Positions 11,601-24,100 of a stretch of DNA of 64,000 nucleotides are shown one piece after another. The stretch lies in contig JAQGEQ010000270.1 of assembly GCA_034620365.1 (NCBI GenBank), positions 744,001 through 808,000 of the forward strand, given 5' to 3'. The notes beneath the pieces are model-generated. The model saw nothing but the letters and a program-made list of their open reading frames with translations, searched no databases and was not told where the DNA came from. Each line of letters opens with the position of its first letter. Within the stretch, counting starts at the first letter, position 1. The stretch comes from Pegea sp. RAD2-039. Taxonomy: Eukaryota > Chordata > Thaliacea > Salpida > Salpidae. A program made the position numbers and the translations under genes.

Positions 11601-13993
11601 TGTCTGATTTCGAATAAAATCTTCAATTTTATAAGCAGTTATGTTAATGATTTACGTAGAAAAGTTTATTGTCCTTTTATGACATTTTTACTAACAATAT
11701 AATATCTTATAGGATTGCCTATATAAACTTCTATTAAGTATTCTGTTTGGCTTATGATCATTATCAACTTTTTGTTAATGATAATCTTTTTAAAAATCTA
11801 TAATTTCGTTTGTGAGATTTCTAAAAAAGTTAACAAATTGTTCACTCAAAGAAGCAAAGTATTTAATTTTTTATTAATTAACGTACGATAATATTTTACA
11901 TTACTTAATAGTTTGAAACAAATCGTTACCGTAAAGTCCAAATAGAATTTAATTCCAAAAAATATTCCGAAGAAATATCAATTTATCTCAGAGCTTTGCG
12001 TTCATATTTACGCAACCTATTATTTATTTTATATAGCAACAAATCCATTTTGCTGCTAAGAGATTTAACCAATCTTTTAACTTCTTTTAATTTGTTAGTT
12101 GAAATTCTTGATAGCAAATTTAAGCTTATAGCAGCAGCTGCTGGACGACTGATACAGTAAAATGACAACAATCCGCACATGCTATGCTGTACTTCACATA
12201 AAATTGTGTTTGTTTATTGATAAATTTCAAATTGGGTTTTAAATTTAAGAAGATGATAAGAATCAAATCGCTTTCAAAAAGCAATGAACTTTCTCAATGA
12301 CAATTTTCTCTACCTTTTATTCACATATCACTAGATCAGATTTGTCTTAATTAAGCTCTGACTCAACGTCGTTGGAATTAATTCTTCAATTTCGTAAGCA
12401 GTTTTTTTTAAGATAGTTTTAATATTTAAGATTTTTAACCAATTGATAATATCTGGAGAAAAATAAATTAATACATTTAATAATTTTTTATAAAACTATT
12501 TTTGATTTAAAATACTTTTAGATATTTGAAGATCAACAAACTATGATCAATGCCACTAGTAATTAAAAAATGTAATAAACTTTTTTTTAATTAAAAGAAG
12601 TCTTACCTGACAACTTCTACTATTCAAACAGTATTTGTTAGTCTTAACTAAGCTACTTAAAGGCGTTGAATAATCGAATTGAGCTGACAGCGTTTCCGCT
12701 AACATTATGTAAATTATATTACATTTAATTAATTGATGAAGCTCTTTTTATACAAGTAAGGTTATATGAAGACAAACTTCAATCTTATTTCGTCATGTTT
12801 ATAAAATACAAATCATAACTTCGGACAAGTAGTCAATTGTATTAATAAATCATTTTTTTTAATTCTCTGCTAAAGTACATACAGTTATTATATCAAACTT
12901 TATCATTTTATTAATAGCCGTAAATGAACCCAACTTTTTGAGATCTTTAAGATTTGCTAAACTCCCCAAGGCGTATTTTTCACACTTTATTTTGTGGTTG
13001 TTGATAGTTCATAATTACTATAATTAGGATTTCAAACAAAATGTCAGTTCTCTATAAAATATAGTTGATACAGTTCTACGAGCCCTTGATGCTATTTAAC
13101 AAATCCTAGGTTAAAAACTTCTTGTATAAATTGTGAGATTACTATTTCAGCCTTGTGCTTAAGATTATAGAATTAAATATTAAAATATTATTCACGTTTA
13201 TATTAAACTTTCATTAAAACTGATTATATAATAAGATTTTGAAATCGGATATTTTAATACTGTAGACAAGTATTAATAATTAAACCTACTTATGTCGTCT
13301 TTAATAAAAAGTTTCACGCGTTCCATTTAAAAGTTAGATAAAAATAATTTAAATCTTCATTAAGACATGTAATTCAGTCGTGTTTATTATTTCACATTAA
13401 ATTTTTGTTCCCAAACAAACTGATTTTGAACTGATACCCTTTATTCAAGCAAATTCAAGCAACCGTTCGTTGTTAGACGGTCTCTGCTGAGAATTTATTT
13501 ATTTTTTCAAGCCGTATGATTGATAACTAGATCTACTGATCTGAAAAAGCAACGGGAAGATTAGCCCACGAAACATGAAATACAGTTTTTTTTTTATAAG
13601 AAATTATAAAAACAGTTTTGGACAAGTTTATTTCTTCGTTTTGTTTTGAATTTTATGTTCAGTTAAACTATAAAAAAAATTTTTTGTCATGTTTTGGCAT
13701 TTTTGTTACCTTTTAAATTGGTTTAAATTACGAAAAAATTAATCCAATTAGTATAAACGAAGTTTTTTTCAAAAAATTTATTTAAAAATAAAGAGATTAG
13801 AAATTTATTGGAATTTCTATCTTAAATTTTAAATATATTGAATATAAATTTAAAATGAAATAGATTTGATTTCTTAAAATGCACTTGCTTTAGGATTTTG
13901 GATAAATAGAATTATGTACTAAATACGAATAGCCTGATTGTAAAATTGATAAAAACTAATTTCCTAAAATAATCTAAAAGTGATAAACGGATA
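8663..13993. other. AT-rich intergenic region, no gene seen
   Basis: Between the CEP135 start and the tRNA gene. Very AT-rich, with frequent stops in all frames. The only feature I can support is the dispersed repeat copy at about 9706-9980. Divergent promoters for CEP135 are expected near 8.7-9.5 kb, where a slightly richer patch (TTTTCGCGCCACACC near 9450) occurs, but no core promoter motif is convincing. Confidence 0.6.
9706..9980 (+). repeat. Dispersed hairpin-ended repeat, copy 1
   Basis: About 275 bp. The left part (CTAAACCGTG, then TTTTTTTTC, then TATTATTAACATTCTATGTAATT) matches the reverse complement of 62,556-62,765. The right end (GAATGTGTGTTAGCG, then GAGGTGCTCTTTTCAGG, then CTTCACGTTT) also matches a copy at 51,650-51,722. 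The right end can fold into a hairpin and is followed by TAATAAATTAATTAATTAA, a simple AT tail. This looks like the 3' end of a SINE or LINE-type retroposon; no reverse transcriptase is visible, so the family is unassigned. Confidence 0.7.
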
Positions 13994-14066
13994 TGTTTCC
14001 GCCCGGGCTCGAACCGGGGACCTTTCGCGTGTTAGGCGAACGTGATAACCGCTACACTACGGAAAC
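13994..14066 (-). tRNA. trnV-AAC: tRNA-Val (anticodon AAC)
   Basis: Read on the minus strand, the 73-nt gene starts GTTTCCGTAGTGTAGCGGTT and ends GGTTCGAGCCCGGGCGGAAAC plus discriminator A. The A box (TAGTGTAGCGG) and B box (GGTTCGAGCC) are intact. The anticodon loop reads CCTAACACG, giving AAC. The sequence is nearly identical to vertebrate tRNA-Val(AAC) as I recall it. No intron. A T-rich stretch for Pol III termination follows only loosely downstream. Confidence 0.97.
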
Positions 14067-14377
14067 TTACAATAATATTTACATAATTAATAATTTAATT
14101 ATTAGCAAAATAACTAGTATTAATCGTAAATAAAAGTAAAATTTTATATTAATAATTATATCAAAGAAATTTGGATTCAATATTTCTATACAACTAAAAT
14201 TTCAAAAGCAATATTTTGTGAATAATAAATTCTTTTAACGCCAATTCAAGTTGTTTAATAAATTTAATAAGTTTTATTAGGCCGAGAAATTCAATACATT
14301 TACCAAACAAGCGCTTATGATGTCATAATTAGTTTTTAAATTAAGAAAAAAACCAAAAGTATCGATTTTAAGAAAAA

Positions 14378-15154
14378 ATGAGAAAATTTCGCGAAGACTG
14401 TGTAATTCACGCGAAGATATCAGAAACTTCTCAAAGATATTATGAAATGGTAGAAGATGTGAGAGCATTTTGTAGTATGAATCAAGAACTTGATGTAGAA
14501 GAGCAAAACTTGCTGGCATCTTCATTTAAACACGTAGTTAACCATCGGCGTCGTTCATGGATAGATTTGATGAACTTCCAACATAAAAACCCAAGCCTTG
14601 ATGACAACAAACTAGAAATCTTAGATGAGTATCGAAAAAAGATACAAAAAGAATTAGAAAGATACAGTGAGGAAGCGATCCGTATTGCTGGTGGTTACAT
14701 TAAAATGAACTCAAATATGAACCGCGAATCGCTCTGTTTCTATCATTTGATGCAGGCAGATCATTATCGGTACTTATGTGAGATCGTCCCGAACCCCGAG
14801 CAGCGAAGAAAGTTCTTTAACAACGCGAAAGAGCTGTACTTGAAAGCGCTAGAGATTAGTGAGAAGTTGTTACCTGTCAATCCCCTACGCTTGTCGACAG
14901 CTTTAAATTATTCCATTTTCCTTTCGGATATAGTTCGCGATGAGAAAAGAGCAGTTAGAGTTTCAGCTCAAGCCTTCGAAGAAGCGAAAAAGAACGCTCA
15001 ATCTTTATCTGAACGTTCGTATCAAGACTCTACTTTGCTGATGGAGATGTTGAAGAAGAATATTTTCGAGTGGAAGATCAAGACTGCTGAAAGTTTTATG
15101 GATAAAACAAACTCTGATGATCGGGAAAATCTCGGAGTTAAAAAAAATTTCTAA
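14378..15154 (+). CDS. Divergent intronless 14-3-3 protein
   Basis: A 258-residue 14-3-3 phosphoserine/phosphothreonine-binding adaptor, slightly longer than the usual ~245. Conserved landmarks: QRYYEMVEDV (helix B), EEQNLLASSFKHVV, DHYRYLCE, PLRLSTALNYSIF, SERSYQDSTLLMEML and KNIFEW. By alignment with 14-3-3 zeta the ligand-binding residues Lys49, Arg56, Arg127, Tyr128, Asn173, Asn224 and Trp228 are kept, while Arg60 is Ile and Glu180 is Asp. The C-terminal tail is Asp/Lys rich. The gene has no intron, unlike most genes here, which hints at a retrocopy. The stop TAA overlaps an AATAAA signal at 15153-15158, so the 3' UTR must be very short. The family call is secure; orthology to a specific isoform is not. 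Confidence 0.95.
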   Translation: MRKFREDCVIHAKISETSQRYYEMVEDVRAFCSMNQELDVEEQNLLASSFKHVVNHRRRSWIDLMNFQHKNPSLDDNKLEILDEYRKKIQKELERYSEEAIRIAGGYIKMNSNMNRESLCFYHLMQADHYRYLCEIVPNPEQRRKFFNNAKELYLKALEISEKLLPVNPLRLSTALNYSIFLSDIVRDEKRAVRVSAQAFEEAKKNAQSLSERSYQDSTLLMEMLKKNIFEWKIKTAESFMDKTNSDDRENLGVKKNF

Positions 15155-15158
15155 TAAA
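15153..15158 (+). promoter_or_regulatory. Poly(A) signal overlapping the 14-3-3 stop codon
   Basis: AATAAA shares two bases with the TAA stop at 15152-15154. No better signal is nearer than the following T-rich run. Confidence 0.6.
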
Positions 15159-15744
15159 ATATTTTGAAAATATCGAATATTTTTTTTTATATTTAAATAT
15201 TATTTAGAAATCTTCACGATAAAAATACTCCGAATCTGGAGACACTGTTGGACCAGCAGCAAGATTTCAATCTTCAGTCCCGACAACACTAATCAAGTGA
15301 CTACACGTCGGAAACAGACTCCAAAACCGATTCGTGACGCCACGTAGCCTCCCAGCTGCATTAGGGAGACACATTTATTTATGGTGAAGTCCCTAGCCTG
15401 AAAATGTACTTTTTAAAGAGGTGTGGTCTAGGGTGTGGCCCTAGATGCGGTTATAAACTGTAATTTTATCTAAATGATCATTTTTTATCAAAGATATCCC
15501 TCCGCGAGTCTTAATGACATCACAAACTCTAAAAATCATTTTTAAATTGATCAAATTGTCTTTTCGTCAAAATGACCCCTTGTCACGATGACGTCATTAG
15601 TTGAAGTCAGCGATGCATGGCAATAGCAAGAGGCCACCTGCGAACTGACAAGTTCAGATTAGCGACGCACTTGATACTATTGTGTGTCACCCTAATCTGT
15701 CCTTTTGCAACATTGGCACCGTAATTGAAGTTTCTTCTGATCGC

Positions 15745-15888
15745 ATGTCTTCGGAGGAGAAAGAATGGTTTGAGCAGATGGAAAGCGAAGAAGTGGAAGA
15801 TACAACAACAAAGTTAATATCAGATGTTGACACAAGTCCTGGTCAGATTCCTTCCAAATTGTTCTTTTTTCTTTTTTCTTTCTACTAA
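15745..15888 (+). CDS. Possible small acidic coding exon, unrecognised
   Basis: From the ATG at 15745 the frame reads MSSEEKEWFEQMESEEVED and then a Thr/Ser-rich stretch ending in SPGQIPSKL before a low-complexity Phe run. The first 40 residues look like real coding sequence: varied codons, soluble and acidic. The Phe-rich end is probably intronic or untranslated. I do not recognise the family and found no partner exon. Confidence 0.25.
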   Translation: MSSEEKEWFEQMESEEVEDTTTKLISDVDTSPGQIPSKLFFFLFSFY

Positions 15889-16470
15889 TCGTAGTAAATT
15901 ATTAACTGATTATTTTTGTGAAAAAATTGGCCTTTTCACTTTTTGGCGGCAATCGAAAGAACAAAATCAGAGTTGATCTCACTTCAAGCGTGATCCGTAA
16001 GATGAGATCACTTTGAAATCGAAGCTTCAATTGAGTCTTCATCATTGTGACGATTTAATAGCAGCCCAACGCTGTGTGTGGGTCACTCTGTGGCTCTCTT
16101 TTTTGGGGATTAAATTTTATTAGAAGCAATAGGCAAGAAAGCGCTCGACTAACGTAAGCTGATACATCATCAAAAGCATCATACGTCAGTAAATCTTATC
16201 TAACTGAATCACGTGAAGGCATATCCCTGGTTACAGCTGCGGTAAACCCCCTGAAGTGAAGAAACGATAATAAACAAATTTTGGTGGCCAGCGGTTAAAC
16301 AGACCCACACACAAACACATCTCGTTCACTATCACTTGCTTTACCATCTGTCTAGTACTTGACCATGATCATGCAAACAACCAGACGGTTGCTATAACAA
16401 CTAGTATCATCACCATCAGACACCTCCGAGTTTGTTTGTTTTTCTGACTGCTACATATATCTTATTGAGA

Positions 16471-16626
16471 TTACATTGGCAAGTTTCTCTCAACAAGTTC
16501 TCGGAGTTTGGAGGAAGTTTTGATGCGATTAGCGCTTCTCTGTTTGTTGTCTTTTCTAGTTACATCCAAGCGGCTAACAGCGTCGGAAAAATCACTTGGC
16601 TTTTTTTTATATTGTTTGTAAATTAG
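16471..16626 (-). CDS. Possible terminal coding exon, unrecognised
   Basis: On the minus strand an AAAAAAAAG acceptor-like site is followed by PSDFSDAVSRLDVTRKDNKQ and about 22 further basic residues ending ELVERNLPM, then a stop and AATAAG. The composition is far less AT-biased than flanking DNA. No upstream exon could be joined. It may be the last exon of a gene on the minus strand or a relic. Confidence 0.25.
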   Translation of the reverse strand, partial: LIYKQYKKKPSDFSDAVSRLDVTRKDNKQRSANRIKTSSKLRELVERNLPM

Positions 16627-17129
16627 TCTTAGAGTTGAGTTTGAAAAGTTGCAAAAGATTAGAGCCAAATGTTTAAGCTTGAAAGCATTTGCCACCAAGT
16701 CTGGTTTATTTCAGGTCAATTTTGAAGCTTGATCGATTCTTACTTTTGTGTTCAATGATGCAGAAAGCGGGGAATCACCGAATCACGAATCGAAGAAATA
16801 TTTCATTCATTAAAATCATTGACAAATAATTGCCAAAATAAAAAACTGCTACACTTATAAATAGCTTTCTAAGTGAATGCAATGACGTCACTAAATACAA
16901 TTACCTGTGACGTCACCACAAATATGGTTTAAACGAATAAACTAATAAATGTTGACTACAAAACGCTATAAACGCTAATTTTATTTTTCATACAAATCGG
17001 AAACCTCTAGAAAGTTTTGATCAAAATATTTCCATTTAAGCGGCCTTATCTACTTTTGCTGAGGTCACGTGATTCTAAATTTAATTATTGTGTATTGTTT
17101 TGAGTAAAAAATTTCCTTCCAAGTCACGT

Positions 17130-17157
17130 CACGTGCTTTGATGACACGTGTCACGTG
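17130..17157. promoter_or_regulatory. Three CACGTG E-boxes upstream of the bHLH gene
   Basis: CACGTG occurs at 17130-17135, 17145-17150 and 17152-17157, about 170-190 bp before the start codon of the achaete-scute-like gene. The middle and right boxes form the near-palindrome ACACGTGTCACGTG. Such boxes bind bHLH-Zip and HES/HEY-type factors; repression of achaete-scute genes by HES factors is well known, so direct control is plausible but inferred. Confidence 0.5.
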
Positions 17158-17322
17158 GTGACAGAAAGCAAGAGAAGGCGGCAAAATTAAGAGAGACTTG
17201 AAGAAAGCAAAATGAAAAAAGAATTTGGAAAAGTGGATAGATATCGAGGTGATAGTGAGCAGGCAGTTTACAAAAGTCTCTGAGTACCTGAAGGCTAAGA
17301 TTTTGTTGTTAGTCGATGTTTT

Positions 17323-18127
17323 ATGAATGAACACATTCAAATGGACCAAGTGTTTGATCCAAACACTCAATTAGTAAGTCCTCAGAGTTTAGATGATAGT
17401 TTACCCAAGGGTAGTAAAAAAGTAAATGAAAATGGATCTGGAAAAAAGATAAAAAATCAGGAAAGCGTTCGGCGTAGAAACGAACGCGAGCGAAATAGAA
17501 TCAAAAAAGTGAATCAAGCATTTGACGATTTAAGAAATTTCCTTCCAATGCATCCGAATGATAAAAGAAGATCGAGCAAGGTTGGTTTGCTGATGGCTTC
17601 CTGATCGTTAATAAATGGTTTATAGCTGGTTAATTTGCTTATTAAGAAATTAACTTAACAAATTCCAAATGTTAAATGGTCCAATAAAACGTTACTTTTT
17701 CAATCGTACAAATGATTAGTTGGTTGTTAACTTTCAGGTAGATACTTTGAAATGGGCGATCGTCTACATCAAAGAACTTCAAAGTGAGTTAAAAGAAGAA
17801 ATATCCCCTGAGGGCACAAAAGTCCCTAAAACGTCTGAAGATCTACCCGGGTCATCACCATCTGTTCCGACAATAGATGATCCTTCTGATTCGAACCTAT
17901 ATATCGATTTTCTTCAGAAAACTAAACACAGAGCGCTTGAAGTTGCTGAAATCCCTGAAACCTTTGAAATGACCAACTCTCCCGCCTTGCCAGTTCTTGA
18001 CGCAGACACATTATCCTTGCTGCAACCAACACCAGTTTCAAATCATTTCACTCAAATCATGAACAATATCATATCATCAAACAATCCCATAGAAGTGACA
18101 TTCGTCGCTGACGTCTTGTCGTCGTGA
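17323..18127 (+). CDS. Achaete-scute-like bHLH transcription factor
   Basis: Two exons, 17323-17580 and 17738-18127, joined in phase 0 across a 157-bp GT-AG intron; 215 residues. The bHLH lies at about residues 48-104: basic region RRRNERERNRIKKVN (the NERERNR signature of ASC and related class A factors), helix 1 AFDDLRNFLP, a loop of about 11 residues, and helix 2 SSKVDTLKWAIVYIKELQ. The intron falls inside helix 2 between SSK and VDTL. N- and C-terminal regions are low in complexity and Ser/Pro/Thr rich. Expected role: DNA-binding proneural-type activator working as a heterodimer with an E protein. A TTGTTGTTAG acceptor-like site lies 10 nt before the ATG. A poly(A) signal AATAAA is at 18278. 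Confidence 0.9.
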
Positions 18128-21100
18128 TAAACGGGTTTCTAATTTTTATCTGACTTTATAATTGTTACTTTTTTTTGCGCTGCTAGGTCTCGAAGCGAAT
18201 GAATGACGTCATGCTGCCGAAAACGCACTGCTACTTATCTACTTCCGTTTTCGTGCTGTTTTCGATATTTGCGTTTTAATAAAAAACATTCGCTAAAATT
18301 GGTTGTAGCAAATTTCTAGCTAAAGGTAGAAATGATGGTAAAGAGAGATGATGTCAAATTGATTTGGATTCATTGATTGGTTACGCCCTAAAGCTGAAAA
18401 CAAAATAAAGTTAGTTAAAAACGAAACGTTGTTGTTTATTTTTTCAGTGGAACCACACAACGATTATTCGCACAATTTTCGTCGGTAACAATCACAATAT
18501 ATCTAGAAAATTCATTCCTATTCCGTCAGTTTCTATGACAACTAATCGTAGGTAGTTATCAAAAATTGGTCAAATAATTAGAGCTCATTGATTAATGAGT
18601 AATGGTAGTAGAGTTAATGTCACGTCATTATTCTTAAATAGTTTCCAATATGTGAGTGAAGAAAGGTCTTTTGGTTGAATAGAAGTAATAGATTTCTCAA
18701 ATAATTTTTTCCAGACTGTGTTTATAAAAGTCTTAGAAAAAATCGATTAGAAAAATTCAAAAATCGATGAATACAAAAAGAATAAAACTTTAGAAAATAT
18801 TCAAAAGAGAAATTATCATAGAATAAAAATATTGATAAAAAAAGATGAAACAACGAAAAGTTACAGAATTTTCCACTTCCTAAAACCACTAACAAGATAA
18901 TCAGAAACTTGATATTGAATAGAAGAATTGGTTTGAATCTTACAGAGGTTGCTTCATGTTGTTCTCAATGTATACTCAAAATAAAGTCCCTAAAACATCT
19001 CTGGAAGACGAATATTCTATTTACTTTAAAAGAAAGAGACGGAATACTTTTACAATTATAAAACTGAAATCGTTTCCATTTAAAGGTTTCATTCGATTTC
19101 AATTATACTTTTGGAACCTTAAAAAGTTTAGATAAAATGTAAAAATTTGAAAGCATATAATTTCATGCTACGCAAAAGTAGCTCCAATAGCTACTTAAGC
19201 GATGACGTCACTGAGATAAACATCGCTATTAGACCCTACGATTCACATCGCTGTCAATTTCTCGAAAATGCGATTTAATATCCAGACACAGCCATGAATC
19301 TAGAGAAGTAGGCCTGCTAGATGTCAGGGTTGTTTTTATAATCGTTGAGTCCAAATTGGTCGAGTACTTATTTGGCGCGGGATATTAAATAAGTTGTGTT
19401 TTTAACGGGTGACATATGTGGTCGGATTTTGACGCCTTTCTAGCTTTAAGCGCGACACCTAAAAAGCGGCATGCCCTCTGTGACATTTTATAGATCGCTG
19501 GATAGTACTTGAGCTAACAAATAGCAAAAATGCTCTCTCTAATTTAGAAGTAGTTGATAGGTGACTTGAATTTGCTGTCAGCCTTCAAACTAACATTTTA
19601 AATAGAAAAAAAAAAGATAATTGTGATCAGTAAATAGTCTTTCCAATTTCGATAAAAAAGAGAGAAATTTAGACAAAAGTTTTGACATCGAATAAAAACT
19701 GAAAAAACAACCAATTGAAAAATTCTTTCTTCACATTTTATAGCTAAAGCCATTTAATAGCAAACAATTGCTTTCTAACCAATTGCCAAGAATCGATATA
19801 AATAAAAGCAATCTTTAGAATAAAAGTAAGCATCAAAGTTTATTAGTAAATCAAAATAAAGAAAAATAAACACTTAGAAGAGAAGAACAGATGTGGTACG
19901 CGTGTCGACTGCCAATGACGTTATCAACAGAACAAACAAGATCTCCAATGATCAATCAATTGACTTAACCATTGTGTAAATAGTGAGGTTTAAGGTTCTT
20001 CCAAGTAATTTTAAATTCAATAAAAACGAGGCCGCTAGATGTCGCTACGTACAAAGCAAACACAGACCGATTGATTTTTTATTTTTTTATACATATTTTT
20101 AGTTTGTTTTTTTTCTTCTTTTTTCACTTGAAACTCAGTTAAAACGACAATTCAACATCAGATAATACTTTCACTTATAGCCTTTTCCGGCTACTTTAAG
20201 ATTAAATATATTTCCTCGAATTGTTCACCGAAAATACATTTGTTTGTGAAGATCACGTGACAAAGAGTGCGAAAAACTTGAAATAAAAAATAAAATCATA
20301 AAAACTCATATCATATGTTGTTTAACAATTTTCTACAAATATTTATTTTCTCTATTTGCCAATTGTCAATTACATGAACATCACAAAGCATCTTTAAATG
20401 ATCCAAAATCGATAAAATCTCCATGACAAAGCAATAACTCATCTTTTTAATCTTTTACAAACTAATTAGTAAAAGACCAAAAAGGAAAGTTCACAAGAAC
20501 GCTTCTTCATTTACAAAAGACGAAGATAATTTCGATGATTAAAATGAGAGTATATTTAATAATTAATCATTAACTTGATAAAGTGTTGTCTTGTTGACAA
20601 AAATTTCTTTGCTAAACATCCTAATATAACCACCAAATCTTGAAGTAGTCTGAAAGATTAAAGTAGGTGTTGTTGATGTTGGATACAAATAAAGTTTCCG
20701 ATCAAACTTAAAACTTTCCAAAATAAATCTAATTTTTTATAAAAGTTTTTGTTTCACATTTATTATTTATATTTTTGAATTTGAATTTAACAACCTTTGT
20801 ATAACAGCGCCGCATGTGGTGTACACAAGTATTATTTAAATTAAAGTATAATTCTATAACAGAACATTCTTTATGATTTAGCAACACCCTAATAACAAAT
20901 ATTAGCAGAAGGGAGATTATTTGTGGATTTCTTAGAGCCGTCTTTACCTCAAATTATTTTACTTAACTTAAAGAGCATCAAAATTAAACCAGCTACAATT
21001 TTCCTTTTCAAACTTTTTTGTGCGATGCTTTAATAAAAATAAAAAGTTTGTTTATAGCTCATCAAACTGATATCAAAGTCATTGATAAATAAAATAACTT

Positions 21101-24100
21101 TTCATTATCTTTCCACAACCATATTTGGTTTGCTATAAGAACTGTATAATTTGTCATCTACAACCATGTGTTGAATAGAATAAATAATTAACTTTTGATT
21201 ATTTTATTCATTTGAAAATTATTTATCGGATTCTACGTACCATATAAAAGTGACTGAGAACGATTTTGTTGTTTATAGGATAGAAAACTACTTTACAAGC
21301 AAAAGTTTAATAATAAAAAGTTAAAAATTGATATATTAATTTTTTCTCAAAATGTTTACTTGATAACTTACAATAATAATAGGGTAAATAACTTAAACAT
21401 CTGTTATCACATAAATTAGATTTTAGAATTTCAATCAAGACAAGAAGAAAAAAACTAAAATTTAATTTATTCCACACAGATTAGAAAATCTAAGAAAAGC
21501 CCAACAAAGTTCTAGTAATAAAATATTAAGTCAGTTTAATCTAACAAATGAAATTACCCACTGTAATTGTCAGTTGTTTTAAAATAAAGTCTTAAAATTA
21601 TTTAAACTGACCAAACAAATTAATACTTTAATAATTGATATTTTAACAAAATTTGCTTCATTGGTAGCAAATTTTGACTAGAAAATGACCTTTTGACGAA
21701 CGACTTATTTTACTAATTTAACATTTAGAGAGTCACTCAACTTAAATCAGATATTCATTAAATATTTATCTAACAAAATTGTTCAAATAATAAGAAGCTT
21801 AAGAAAAACCTTTTTTCAAATTTTCAGTAAATGCGATTTATCATAATTTATAATCTTTTTTTTGCAATAAATTGTTTTTGATTTGCTACAAATTTTTTGA
21901 AGATAAGTAAGTGACCTAATTTATAATTCAAAATAAGTTTTCTATAAATTTCTTCAATAAATTTTATTTATTTTAAATAATAACGTATCTATTTTTATAC
22001 ATGAGGAAAAGATATTTTTTCAACCAAACAAAAAAAAACACTTACAAACAAATTACTTTATTAAACAATAATCTACATACCATTTTTAAAATTAGTATTT
22101 AAAGTTTGAAAAGTTAAAAAATAAATATGTTTATTAATCATAAGAAAATATTTACAAAAAGCCTTACATGTTTCCAATTTTATATGCAATGATTCTTACT
22201 GCCATTAATGAGAATTGAATATATATTATTTAGCAGTAAAACCATTCTCTATATCGTTAAAATTTAGTTCAATTGATTTTCAATATAGAAATAGTTAATA
22301 AATGAATACATCTTTTAATAATCGCTAAATTAATTCAGTTTAGGGGTTAATTTATTGAAAATAATTTGAAGTTGATTCTGAAGAAGAATCTTTAAAGGCA
22401 GGTTAAATTCTAGTTTGCAATGAAATACAATCAGTGATTAGTATGATAGGAAGATGCGATTCTAATAAATCACAATGAGATGAAATATTTCAGAAGTCAA
22501 TTAAGTAAATTTATTACAAATTGAGTAACGGCTTGTTAAATTTCTTAGAGTTTGTACAACTATAAAACATTCCTTCTACTAAGTTTAAGAAGAAACTTAA
22601 TTGTTTACTTAAAAATGAAATTAATTGTATGATAAAAATAAGGATTTGTAGACACTTTTAAGTTTGATTTTCACTAGTTTTATCAATGGTTAAATATTTA
22701 CAAAGTTTTTTCTGATTAAAGTACTTTAAAATTTTCAAATGTATTATCGCCAAATTTAACTACCTGTTTGCCATGAAGCGAATTATGAACACGTTTATTA
22801 AAAGCAAACAAACAAAACTTGAAGTTATTTCGCTACAAAATTGAACAGTCATTGATTACAAACAATTTAAATTTGATATCTTATTTTTCAGTAAAATCTC
22901 AAAGTGAATATCAATTTTGAATTTTATAATATTCTAATTAACAATATTAACTTAGAATTTGTTCAAATAAAGGTTTTTAATAAATAAGTATTAAAGAAAA
23001 CTCAGATCATTTTAAGACAATTTCTTTAACCTAAGAAGATTATGTTTCTACTATTAGCTCAAGGATATGCCCCATAAAGTAGCGCGCTGCTAAGCACTTT
23101 ATGATGCTCTTGATAAATAGATACTGGTTAGTATAGACATGACTTATCACAATGCATAATGTCAACAAAATACTTATATTTGCTTTCTTTTGTAATCAAT
23201 ATCAAACTTAAATGTAAATACAGTTTGAAGTTTAGAAGATTTGTGTATAAAATTGTATACAGTAAACATATGATTAGAAGATACCTATAAGTTGCACGAC
23301 TAATTGACAAATGGTTTTTCACAAGTATGAAGTTCTTGATTTAGAATTTAACAAACAAAAAAAGTATGTAGATTGATTTGATTAAGTTGACATTTTAGAG
23401 ATGATTCTCTAAAATCAATGCTTTAGAAGAAATAGCAAATAGATAAGAAATTGTAAATATAAATTGTAGTTGAGAAATAAGCACACGCAGAAAATGTAAA
23501 AAAAAACTTCTATCAGTTTAAAAACTAGAAGTTGTCACTTGAGAGATTAAACATTTGAAATTCTAGATAGAAAGATTGAAAAGTTTTCACAAAAATTCTA
23601 CTTTAGATGATGCAAAAACTATGCGATTAGTGATTGTTGGTATCTATTTAAATGACTCAATAAAGAATAAACAAAACAACTGATAAAACATCGCGAATTT
23701 AAAAACCCTGTTTGATTTTTTATCTAAATGAGATAATACTGTTGAGTTTTTTTATTTTTATGACTGCTTAAATTTATGATATATATATATTGGTAGATAT
23801 GATAATTAGATAGATATATCTATTTTTGTTATATTTCACGTAAATTTTGGACTTGATCGTTTTTGAAAGATCTTTTCTTGAGATTTTTGTGATTTTTATT
23901 TCCTTTGTATACTTAAAAAGTCTTGTATACTCGTTATTTTTACCTCTTATATTGTTATATTATCTTTTATTTTTAAACAAAGTATTTGGTTTGAGCAATA
24001 AGAAAGATGAAGTTGGCTGCTAAAAGATTAAATCAGAAAATTAATTTTGGTGATTACTATACAACGTACATAAAATAATCATAAATAACTTTTTTGTAAT

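Larger units (their letters stand above)
15155..17322. other. Intergenic region, GC-richer, possible small exons and promoter
   Basis: Between the 14-3-3 gene and the bHLH gene. It is clearly richer in GC than the flanks. Two short frames look exon-like and are listed separately (15745-15888 plus; 16471-16626 minus). TGACGTCA octamers lie at 15589, 16883 and 16908. No complete gene can be assembled. Confidence 0.5.

Noticed and set aside
11983-12180. 65-codon minus-strand frame with a run of alanines
   Set aside because: No splice partners, no neighbouring coding signal and no recognisable family in 5 kb of AT-rich DNA.
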